A stretch of DNA of 18,737 nucleotides from CAVPGP01 sp963704025. GTDB taxonomy: Bacteria; Actinomycetota; Thermoleophilia; Gaiellales; Gaiellaceae. The stretch lies in contig CAVPGP010000004.1 of assembly GCA_963704025.1 (NCBI GenBank), forward strand, positions 1-18,737, in the 5' to 3' direction. The notes beneath the pieces were generated by a model. It was not told the DNA's origin and did not search any database. It saw only the letters and a program-made list of their open reading frames with translations. The position numbers and the translations under genes were made by a program. Of this stretch, positions 1 to 6,444 are shown piece by piece (the stretch's first letter is position 1; the number at the start of each line of letters is the position of its first letter).

Positions 1-93
1 ACCGGGTTCGTCGCGATCTGGTGGATCGTCCCGGATCTGCAAACGGACGCGGGTCAGGAGCAGCCGCGGTCCGTCTCGCGGGAGCGCTCGTAG
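1..93 (+). CDS. C-terminal end of an unidentified protein (partial)
   Basis: An open frame enters from the left edge and ends at TAG 91-93. Nearly all of its 31 codons end in G or C, which matches the coding bias of the other genes, while the other two frames here do not show that bias. The visible tail has a hydrophobic segment (FVAIWWIV) followed by a polar, Arg/Ser-rich end, so it may be the last membrane helix and cytoplasmic tail of a membrane protein. Too little is present to name a family. The neighbouring glycosyltransferase carries extra bases, so the true C-terminus could also be displaced by an indel. One alternative frame ends at TGA 203-205, overlapping the next gene's GTG. Confidence 0.45.
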   Translation, partial: TGFVAIWWIVPDLQTDAGQEQPRSVSRERS

Positions 94-188
94 CGCTCTC
101 CGCCGCGCTCGCACCGTTGCTCTCCGCGCCCTTGCTCCGCAGATCGCGTGCGCGACCCGAGGCGGATCTGGCGACGACCGGAGCGAAG

Positions 189-194
189 TACTAT
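189..194 (+). promoter_or_regulatory. Putative -10 box for leaderless GT2 gene
   Basis: TACTAT lies 7 nt before the GTG at 202. The same TAnnnT box at 7-9 nt before a start codon recurs at several other genes here, which suggests transcription begins at or next to the start codon. No convincing -35 element is visible. Confidence 0.5.
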
Positions 195-201
195 CGGGCC
201 C

Positions 202-1303
202 GTGATCGTCCTGAAGCTCCTCTTCTGGGCGAGCCTCGCCGCGCTCGTCTGGACGCACGCGCTCTACCCGCTCTTCGCGGCCGCGGCTCGCGCGGGTGCG
301 GCCTGCGCCGGGTGCTCGCGCCGACGTCGACGCCGACCGTGGCCGTGATCATCCCCGCCCACAACGAGGAGGCGGTGATCGCGCGGCGGCTCGAGAACCT
401 GCTCGCGCTCGACTATCCGCGCGAGCGGCTCGAGCTCGTCGTCACCTCCGACGCGTCGAGCGACAGGACGCGACGAGATCGTCGAGGGGTTCGAGCGGCG
501 TGAAGCTGATCCGGAACCCCCGCGGCGGCAAGGTCGCGGCGCAGGACCGCGCGGTGCGCGAGACGCAGGCGGAGATCGTCGCCTTTTCGGACGCGAACGC
601 GACGTGGGCGTCGGACGCGCTCCGCAAGCTCGTCCGCAACTTCGCTGACCCGGACGTCGCGTACGCGGCGGGGCGCCTCGTGCTGAAGCGCGGCCGACGG
701 CGGCAACCGCGAGGGCGCCTACTGGCGCTACGAGGTCTGGCTGCGCGAGCAGGAGTCGCGGCTCGGGTCGATCACGGGCGGCAACGGGTCGATCTATGCG
801 GTACGTCGCGCGGACTACGTCGAGGTCGATCCGCGCTTCGGTCACGACCTCTCGTTCCCGTACCTGATGGTGCAGCGCGGGCGCCGCGCCGTCTACGACC
901 CCGAGGCGCAGCGCCTTCGAGGTGCCGACGCCGACGAACGAGGCCGAGTACCGGCGCAAGGTGCGCATGTTCGAGCACTGTTGGCTGATCACGCTGCGCG
1001 GCCGGATGCTGCGGCGGCTGCCGCCCGTCTACTGGCTCGCGGTCTTCTCGCACCGCCACCTGCGCTACGCGAGCGGCGTCCTCCACCTCGTCCTGCTCGG
1101 CGACGTCGATCGCGCTGGCCGGCGAGGGCCTCGTCTACCAGGTCGTGCTCGCCGCCCAGCTGCTCCTGCTCGCGGCGGCGGCCGTCGGCGTCGGGATCGC
1201 GCGCTACTACGTCCTGATCACGTGGGCGACGGTGCAGGCGCTCTGGAACTACCTGCGCCGCGGTGTGCCGGCGACGTGGGAGGCCGCAGAGGGGACCCGT
1301 TAG
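202..1303 (+). pseudogene. Family 2 glycosyltransferase, frame-disrupted
   Basis: A membrane-anchored GT2 enzyme that would transfer a sugar from a nucleotide donor to a growing glycan at the cytoplasmic face. It can be read across three frames: frame 1 from GTG 202 (membrane helix VIVLKLLFWASLAALVW), frame 3 with the GT-A start VAVIIPAHNEEAV and SDASSDRT, frame 1 (DEIVEGFER), frame 2 with FSDANATW (DxD-like), frame 3 with ITGGNGSIYAVRR and GHDLSFPYLMVQRG, frame 1 (EYRRKVRMFEHCW), and frame 2 to TAG 1301-1303 with C-terminal hydrophobic helices. Removing one base at each of 294-296, 302-303, 471, 499, 692-693, 912 and 1099-1100 gives one open frame of 364 codons with all motifs. All seven changes are single extra G or C bases, so sequencing or assembly error is at least as likely as true decay. 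The stop lies 3 bp from the stop of the convergent membrane-protein gene. Confidence 0.8.
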
Positions 1304-1306
1304 CCT

Positions 1307-2848
1307 CTAGCCGGACCCGGCCCGATCGCTCGGTAGGCGCCGGAACACCTTGACCTCTCCGCTGCTGAAGATCTGGACGTACCCCCTGCGACGCAGGATC
1401 GCCGGGAGTTGCTCCACCTGGCTTCGCGGGAACGGGTCCAGGGCATCGAGGTCGTACGCGACGTATTGGACCCTGCCGGCGCGGCGTGCGAGCTCGGCGT
1501 CAGTCCAGTACTCGCCGTTCGCGTGGCGCGTGAAGAACGGCTCAGGCAACTGGTAGATCTCGTGCCGATGGGCGAGATGGGGCGCCAGATCCGGCGCCGC
1601 GGCGACGGAGGCGTGTGGCGGAATCAACGCAAGGGCCTGCCGTTTCGCGTCGCCTTTCGGATCGCCCGCCTTGCGGAGCTGCTCGAGAGCGGGCGAAAGG
1701 GCGAGAGCGACGAGGATCGTGCCCGCCAGGAACGCGCGACGGACAGGTCGCTTCAGTCGATCCGGGAGATGCCGCTCGAAGACCGGAGCGCCGTACGCAC
1801 TGGCGATCGCAAAGACAGCGGCAGGAATGAGCTGGTAGTGGAAGTGGAGATCGTGCTGGTAGGAGTAGGCCGAAAGAAGGTTGGCGGCGAGCGTCGGCAG
1901 AGCCAGCAGTAGCATCAACGGAGCGAAGAGAGCAAGCCCCGCCGTGCACAGGACGAGCGCGATCAGGATGCGCGCATTTGCGAGGGTTCCGGCATCTGCG
2001 ACCGTTCGGAGCGGATGCTCGACGAATGTGAGGAGGACCTTCCCGAGCGACGAGCCGCGATCCCCCCCGAAGCGGGCCGAGTAGTAGTCGTAGTTACCGC
2101 CCAGTGCGGGAATGGCGACCTTCGTCGCAAGCACGAACCAGGCCAGCCCCGTCACAGCGAGGAACCCGCCGAGACGACGTTGTCCGCGTAGGGCGAGAAC
2201 GGCGCCCCACATCACGTAGACGAGGCAGATGTCTTCCTTCACCGACGCCGCGAGGACGGCGGTCACGAGAAAGGGAGCGATCCGGTCGCGCTCGAGGAGG
2301 ATCGCTCCGGCGACGAGCAGCGCCGGCACGATCGCCTCCGGATGGAAGTCGAAGAGGTTCGCCCACTGGGTCACGGGAGACGCGAGCCACATCAGCGCGA
2401 CCGCAAGGGCCAGCTGCTCGGACGCGCCGCGGATCCGCGCCAGCTTGTACAACAGCGGGGCCGTGGCCCCGAGCGCCGAGGCCTGGAGGACGAGCAGGCC
2501 ACCGGGAGTCGCTCCGACGGCACCCAGCGGAGCCAGGAGTGCGAGCGCCGGCTGAAAGTGGTCGGCGAACAGATTGCGGCCCCGTATCGTCGAGAACGGC
2601 TCGTGGCCATGGCCGAGCAGCCAGACCGCCTGGTCGAAGATGCCGAGGTCGTATCCGCCGGTGAGGAATGCGTCGTGCTTGCGGAAGGATGCTGCGGTGA
2701 GCACGACCGCGTAGGCGAACGCGGCGAGGATGGCCACTGCGAGGTAACGATGGCGCCGGAGCCAAGCCATCAGCTCGTCGCGGTGGACCGCGGTCCCAGC
2801 AGGTTGTGGCGAGCCGGGTTGCAACGGCGTCGGTGCGCCGACCGTCAC
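1307..2848 (-). CDS. DUF2079-family polytopic membrane protein
   Basis: A large integral membrane protein of about 513 residues from GTG 2848, or 487 from ATG 2770 (MAWLRRHRYLAVAI). After the first helix it has the segment GGYDLGIFDQAVWLLGHG followed by FADHFQPALALLAPLG, the pattern I associate with the DUF2079 family, whose members resemble GT-C glycosyltransferases with an acidic motif in the first extracytoplasmic loop. About ten hydrophobic segments follow, then a soluble C-terminal domain of about 120 residues with YVAYDLDALDPFP. The biochemical function of the family is not established; a lipid-linked sugar transferase is an inference from fold and neighbours. I prefer GTG 2848 because it overlaps the stop of a short upstream ORF in a GTGA arrangement like those of other coupled genes here. 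The residues before ATG 2770 are hydrophilic and Pro-rich, so the ATG start is also possible. Confidence 0.8.
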   Translation of the reverse strand: MTVGAPTPLQPGSPQPAGTAVHRDELMAWLRRHRYLAVAILAAFAYAVVLTAASFRKHDAFLTGGYDLGIFDQAVWLLGHGHEPFSTIRGRNLFADHFQPALALLAPLGAVGATPGGLLVLQASALGATAPLLYKLARIRGASEQLALAVALMWLASPVTQWANLFDFHPEAIVPALLVAGAILLERDRIAPFLVTAVLAASVKEDICLVYVMWGAVLALRGQRRLGGFLAVTGLAWFVLATKVAIPALGGNYDYYSARFGGDRGSSLGKVLLTFVEHPLRTVADAGTLANARILIALVLCTAGLALFAPLMLLLALPTLAANLLSAYSYQHDLHFHYQLIPAAVFAIASAYGAPVFERHLPDRLKRPVRRAFLAGTILVALALSPALEQLRKAGDPKGDAKRQALALIPPHASVAAAPDLAPHLAHRHEIYQLPEPFFTRHANGEYWTDAELARRAGRVQYVAYDLDALDPFPRSQVEQLPAILRRRGYVQIFSSGEVKVFRRLPSDRAGSG

Positions 2849-2910
2849 GAGACGGAAGGCAGCGCCCGGACGGCGGCCCGCGGCGCAGGAGGCTCGGTCG
2901 CCGCTTTCAT
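2845..2910 (-). CDS. 21-residue leader ORF upstream of DUF2079 gene
   Basis: ATG 2910 opens a 21-codon frame (MKAATEPPAPRAAVRALPSV plus a final Ser) ending in TGA 2847-2845. The ATG sits 7 nt after a strong -10 box (TATACT), as expected for a leaderless transcript. The stop overlaps GTG 2848 of the DUF2079 gene by the pattern GTGA, so ribosomes finishing the short ORF could restart on the main gene. The peptide is Ala/Pro-rich and resembles nothing I recognise. It could be a translated leader, or the N-terminus of the main protein separated from it by a one-base frame change. Confidence 0.45.
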   Translation of the reverse strand: MKAATEPPAPRAAVRALPSVS

Positions 2911-2917
2911 GGCGGCG

Positions 2918-2923
2918 AGTATA
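2918..2923 (-). promoter_or_regulatory. Putative -10 box (minus strand) for leader ORF and DUF2079 gene
   Basis: On the minus strand this reads TATACT, a near-consensus -10 hexamer, 7 nt before ATG 2910. It lies 9 bp from the divergent plus-strand box at 2933, so the two promoters share a very compact region and may exclude each other sterically. Confidence 0.55.
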
Positions 2924-2932
2924 GGAGCGCGA

Positions 2933-2938
2933 TACCTT
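2933..2938 (+). promoter_or_regulatory. Putative -10 box for sugar-phosphate transferase operon
   Basis: TACCTT lies 8 nt before GTG 2947, which fits a leaderless start. No Shine-Dalgarno sequence precedes that GTG. No -35 hexamer is clear. Confidence 0.45.
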
Positions 2939-2946
2939 GCCAGGCT

Positions 2947-3537
2947 GTGAATCGGCCATTCGACGTCGCGACCTCGGCCGCGGGCCTCCTGGTCGCGAGC
3001 CCGGTGCTCGCCGCAGCGGCGCTCGCGATCAAGCTCGAGGACCGCGGGCCGGTGCTCTACCGGCAGACGCGCGTCGGCCGGGACGGCGAGGACTTCGAGC
3101 TGCTGAAGCTGCGCACGATGGTCGTCGGCGCGGAGACGCTCGGTGCGGGCTACGCCGTCAACCAGGGCGACGCGCGGATCACGCGCGTCGGGCGCGTCTT
3201 GCGCAAGCTCTCGCTCGACGAGCTGCCACAGCTCTGGAACGTGCTCCGAGGCGACATGAGCCTGATCGGGCCGCGGCCGACGCTCCGCTACCAGGTGGAG
3301 CAGTACAGCGACCGGCAGCGCCGTCGCCTGGACGTCAAGCCGGGCCTCACGGGCTGGGCGCAGATCCACGGCCGGGCGCGCCTGCCGTGGGACGAGCGGA
3401 TCGAGCTGGATGTCTGGTACGTCGACCACCGCTCGCCCCGGGTCGACCTGAGGATCCTGCTGCGCACCCCGCTCGCGCTGGTCTCCGGCACGTACAAGGG
3501 TGAGACCGGCGGCTGGCAGGGGGGTGGCTCCGCGTAG
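2947..3537 (+). CDS. Polyprenol-phosphate sugar-1-phosphate transferase (initiating enzyme)
   Basis: A monotopic phosphoglycosyl transferase of 196 residues that moves a sugar 1-phosphate from a nucleotide sugar to undecaprenyl or a related polyprenyl phosphate at the cytoplasmic face, the first step of repeat-unit synthesis. Visible family features in order: a single N-terminal hydrophobic re-entrant segment (residues ~7-24), GPVLYRQTRVGRDG, KLRTM, SLDELPQLWNVLRGDMSLIG followed by PRPT (catalytic Asp-Glu region), PGLTGWAQIHGR and a C-terminal DLRILLRT. The length matches the short catalytic-only form (PglC/EpsL type), lacking the four-helix N-terminal domain of WbaP/WcaJ. The GTG start is chosen because it precedes the conserved RPFD segment and is spaced correctly from the -10 box. 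It heads a run of plus-strand genes; the next start is 1 bp after the stop. The sugar used cannot be predicted from sequence. Confidence 0.93.
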   Translation: MNRPFDVATSAAGLLVASPVLAAAALAIKLEDRGPVLYRQTRVGRDGEDFELLKLRTMVVGAETLGAGYAVNQGDARITRVGRVLRKLSLDELPQLWNVLRGDMSLIGPRPTLRYQVEQYSDRQRRRLDVKPGLTGWAQIHGRARLPWDERIELDVWYVDHRSPRVDLRILLRTPLALVSGTYKGETGGWQGGGSA

Positions 3538-3538
3538 C

Positions 3539-4087
3539 ATGCTGGGACTTCCGCGGACCGGAAGTCCTGCAGGCATCTTCCTGCTCGCGGTGGGTCTGAC
3601 CGTCGCCTTCGCGGTCGCGTTCGCTCTCCGTCGGAGGCTTCCCTTGCGCCGGGGTCCGCTCGAGGTCGCGGCCGCGTTCTCCCTGGTCGCGACGCTTGGA
3701 TTCGCCCCGTTCCTCGCGTGGCGGTTCGTCGAGGACATGCGCTACACGACGAGCCTCGACTCGAACTACCGCAACGGCGCGGGGCCGATCCAGGCGTTCC
3801 TCCAGCCGTACCTGCTCGACGAGGTGCCGCCGCTGATCCCGCCCGACGACACGTTCTACGCGGCCGTCGGCGACACGGTGCCGTACCCGCCCGCGCGCAA
3901 GGCGTTCCCGTCGCTCGCCGTGGCCAAGCTGCTCCCTCGCCGGTCCGTCGCCTCGCCGCGCCGAGCAGATTGGATCGTCGCCTGGGGGATCGATCCGCGG
4001 TCGCTGGCTCCGGTCGGTCCGGTCCGGGTCGTCCGGCCCCGGTCGGGCGTCCTGCCGCCTCTCGTCGTCGCGAGGGTGCGCCGGTGA
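3539..4087 (+). CDS. Membrane-anchored protein with extracytoplasmic domain, unknown function
   Basis: I do not recognise a named family. The 182-residue product has two hydrophobic segments (residues ~11-29 and ~39-57), then about 125 residues likely outside the membrane. This part has SNYRNGAGPIQAFLQ, IPPDDTFYAAVGDTVPYPP, LLPRRSVASPRRADWIVAWG and a basic C-terminus. The pattern of a DDTFY-like strand followed by LLPRR and ADW resembles the soluble domain found at the C-terminus of some actinobacterial GT-C-like membrane proteins (my impression, not a search result). It may therefore be a detached accessory domain for the GT-C protein encoded immediately downstream. ATG 3539 follows the previous stop by 1 bp and its own stop overlaps the next GTG, so it is translationally tied to both neighbours. 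Confidence 0.7.
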   Translation: MLGLPRTGSPAGIFLLAVGLTVAFAVAFALRRRLPLRRGPLEVAAAFSLVATLGFAPFLAWRFVEDMRYTTSLDSNYRNGAGPIQAFLQPYLLDEVPPLIPPDDTFYAAVGDTVPYPPARKAFPSLAVAKLLPRRSVASPRRADWIVAWGIDPRSLAPVGPVRVVRPRSGVLPPLVVARVRR

Positions 4088-5400
4088 GGGATGTCGCGCT
4101 CCTCCTGGCTGTCAACCTGTGCTTCCTCGTGGCCGGTGTCGGCGTCACGGGCGCCGTCGGCTGGTGGTCGTCCCGCGGAGAGCTCCTGCGCGCGCTCGGG
4201 TTCGCGTACCTCGCCGGCGTCGCGGCCTACGGCGTGGCGGCGCAGCTGCTCTACGTCCTCGGCGCGCCTCTCACCGCCTGGCAGATCGTGGCCGTCTGCC
4301 TCGTGCTGGGCGCCGGCGCTCTCGTGCCCGGGCGCCATCCCGGAAGGACGTACCGCCTCTCGCTCTCCCGGGCCGAGCTGCTTCTGCTGGCCTTCGTGAC
4401 GGCGATGCTGGCGCTCGTCGCCGTCGACCTCTGGTTCCAGCCGCTCTGGAACTACGACTCGTGGACGTTCTGGACGCCGAAGGCAACTGCGCTCGTGAAG
4501 CTGGACGGCCTGGACGCCGGCTGGTTCACCCAGGCCGATCTGCTCAACCGGGACTATCCGCTGCTGCTCCCGGCGGTCGAGGCGGCAGGGTTTCGCTTCA
4601 CCGGCGTGCAGACGAGGCTGCTCGACCTGCAGTCGTGGCTCTTCGTCGTCGGCTTCGTGGGTGCGTACCTGCACCTGGTCGGGTCGCGGGCACCCCGCCT
4701 CGTGACCTGGACGGTGCTGACGATGATCTGCCTCGCCCCGGCAGTCGCGACGCAGGCCGCCTACGCCGAGGCCGACATCCCGCTCGCGGTGCTGTTCGCG
4801 TGCGCCGGGCTGCTCGGCTATCTCTGGCTCGAGACACACGACGGCCGGATGCTGGTGCTCCTGGCGCTCTTCGCGGCCGCCGTCGCGGCGACGAAGGTCG
4901 AAGGTCTCATCTTCGACGTCTCACTCGTCATCGCCCTCGTCATCGCCTCGAGGCGGGCGGCCCCCCTGGCCGCGGGGGCGGCCGCGCTCGCGGTGGGCCT
5001 CCTCCCGTGGCGCATCTGGACGCACGCACACGACGTCAAGAGCCAGAGCTCCCTCGGCCGTGTGCTGGACGTCTCGTTTCTGATCGACCACGCCGGGCGG
5101 TTGCCGTACTCGACTGCGTACGTCGGCTCGCGGCTGCTCGATCCCACGGCCTGGCTGCTCCTCCTCCCTCTCGCAGCGCTGGCACTCGTCCTCGCGTGGC
5201 GTTCCGGATCGAGAACGAGCGTCGTCTTCACCGTTCTCACCTTTGCGCTCTCCATGGTCGGGCTGCTGCTCGCGTACTGGACGACGCCCTTCGAGCTGCA
5301 CTACCACCTCGCGACCTCCGCGCGGCGTGTCATCTCCGGGCCGGTGCTCTTTCTGGCCGCCGTCACACCGCTCCTCGCCCGCCGGGCGTCCGACCCGTAA
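4084..5400 (+). CDS. GT-C-like polytopic membrane glycosyltransferase
   Basis: A 438-residue protein with about ten or more hydrophobic segments. The first large loop carries PLWNYDSWTFWTPKA (Asp ~125), the position of the acidic catalytic motif in GT-C enzymes such as ArnT/GT39, which use polyprenyl-phosphate sugars on the outer membrane face. Further features are RDYPLLLPAVEAAG, EADIPLAVLFA (~226) and AATKVEGL (~260), similar to loops of the glycosyltransferase RgtA/B/C/D-like group. The GTG start overlaps the stop of the preceding orphan gene (GTGA), implying translational coupling and perhaps a complex between the two products. Polymerase or ligase activity cannot be excluded, since Wzy-type proteins are also polytopic, but the WNYDSW motif favours a GT-C transferase. 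The donor and acceptor are unknown. Confidence 0.75.
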   Translation: MRDVALLLAVNLCFLVAGVGVTGAVGWWSSRGELLRALGFAYLAGVAAYGVAAQLLYVLGAPLTAWQIVAVCLVLGAGALVPGRHPGRTYRLSLSRAELLLLAFVTAMLALVAVDLWFQPLWNYDSWTFWTPKATALVKLDGLDAGWFTQADLLNRDYPLLLPAVEAAGFRFTGVQTRLLDLQSWLFVVGFVGAYLHLVGSRAPRLVTWTVLTMICLAPAVATQAAYAEADIPLAVLFACAGLLGYLWLETHDGRMLVLLALFAAAVAATKVEGLIFDVSLVIALVIASRRAAPLAAGAAALAVGLLPWRIWTHAHDVKSQSSLGRVLDVSFLIDHAGRLPYSTAYVGSRLLDPTAWLLLLPLAALALVLAWRSGSRTSVVFTVLTFALSMVGLLLAYWTTPFELHYHLATSARRVISGPVLFLAAVTPLLARRASDP

Positions 5401-5422
5401 CGAAAGCTTCACGGAGGGCCGC

Positions 5423-5428
5423 TACTCT
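5423..5428 (+). promoter_or_regulatory. Putative -10 box for ATP-grasp gene
   Basis: TACTCT ends 8 nt before TTG 5437. The earlier TTG at 5428 overlaps this box, so the spacing decides in favour of TTG 5437 as the start, giving MTTVLFTCAGQR. Confidence 0.45.
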
Positions 5429-5436
5429 TGCCGACC

Positions 5437-6444
5437 TTGACGACCGTCCTCTTCACCTGCGCCGGGCAGCGCGTCGACATCGTGTCGGCGTTCGGCCATG
5501 CCGGCGCGCACACGATCGCGGTCGACCTCAACGCGCTCGCGCCGGCGCTCTACCACGCCGACGAGCGCATGCTCGTGCCGCGCATCGAGGATCCGTCCTA
5601 CGTGCCGGTGCTCGCCGAGCTCGTGCGTGAGCACGACGTGCGCCTGATCGTCCCGCTGGCCGACCAGGATCACATCACGCTCGCGCACGCGCGGGAGGCG
5701 CTCGAGCCGGCGCTGCTGCTGCTGCCCGCCGCAGACGTCATCGTCGCCGTGCGCGACAAGTACGGCGCGCACCGCCGCTTCGAGGCGATGGGCATCGACT
5801 CGCCGGACACCTGGCTCCCGGACGAGCTGCCCGCCGATCTCCCTTTCCCCGTGCTCGTCAAGGCCCGCGAGGGGTTCGGCTCGCGGCACATCTACCGCGC
5901 CGAGACGCCGGAGGAGCTCGCGTTCTTCCTCGACTACACCCCTGTGCCGTCGATGGTGCAGGAGGCGCTGCAGGGCGAGGAGTTCTCCGTCGACGTCTTC
6001 TGCGACCTCGAGTCGCGCTGCCTCAACGCCGTGCCGCGGACGATGATCGAGTCCAAGGGCGGCGAATCAATCAAGGGCATGACCGTCAAGGACGACGAGC
6101 TGATGGAGCACGCGCGCCGCGTCGCCGAGGAGCTGCGGCTCGTGGGGCCGGGGACGATCCAGTGCTTCCGGGAGGCGGACGGGCGGCTTCCCGTCACCGA
6201 CGTCAACGCGCGCTTCGGCGGCGCGTTCCCGCTGCCGCACGCCGCCGGCGCCGGCTATCCGGAGCTCGCGATCGCGATCGCCGCCGGCGAACGGCCCGAG
6301 CCCCGCCTGGGCGAGTTCCGGGAGGGCGTCGTCATGACCCGGTTCTTCTCGCACCTGACGCTCGCGCCCGGCGACGGCGCAGCGCTCGAGCCGTACGCCG
6401 AGGATCTGCCGGAGCCCGTGGCCGGGGAGCCCGGAGAGGTTTGA
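5437..6444 (+). CDS. ATP-grasp carboxylate-amine ligase-like protein
   Basis: A 335-residue cytoplasmic protein of the ATP-grasp superfamily (carbamoyl-phosphate synthase large-subunit-like), which activates a carboxylate as acyl phosphate and joins it to an amine or thiol. The N-terminal pre-ATP domain starts VLFTCAGQRVDIVSAFG and includes VDLNALAPALYHADE and LIVPLADQDH. The ATP-binding part has the Gly-rich phosphate loop PFPVLVKAREGFGSRHI (~137-153), the hinge VQEALQGEEFSVDVF (~175-190) and the metal-binding strand VTDVNARFGGAFPL (~252-265) with the conserved Asn and Arg. The substrate is unknown; this type appears in glycan loci, where it may add an amino acid or other acyl group to a sugar, which is inference. 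Its stop overlaps the TTG start of the downstream lipoprotein. TTG 5437 is preferred over TTG 5428 because of the -10 spacing. Confidence 0.85.
   Translation: MTTVLFTCAGQRVDIVSAFGHAGAHTIAVDLNALAPALYHADERMLVPRIEDPSYVPVLAELVREHDVRLIVPLADQDHITLAHAREALEPALLLLPAADVIVAVRDKYGAHRRFEAMGIDSPDTWLPDELPADLPFPVLVKAREGFGSRHIYRAETPEELAFFLDYTPVPSMVQEALQGEEFSVDVFCDLESRCLNAVPRTMIESKGGESIKGMTVKDDELMEHARRVAEELRLVGPGTIQCFREADGRLPVTDVNARFGGAFPLPHAAGAGYPELAIAIAAGERPEPRLGEFREGVVMTRFFSHLTLAPGDGAALEPYAEDLPEPVAGEPGEV

Noticed and set aside
202..1303. Programmed ribosomal frameshifting in the GT2 gene
   Set aside because: Seven separate shifts, without slippery heptamers or evident downstream structures at each, are not compatible with a programmed event.
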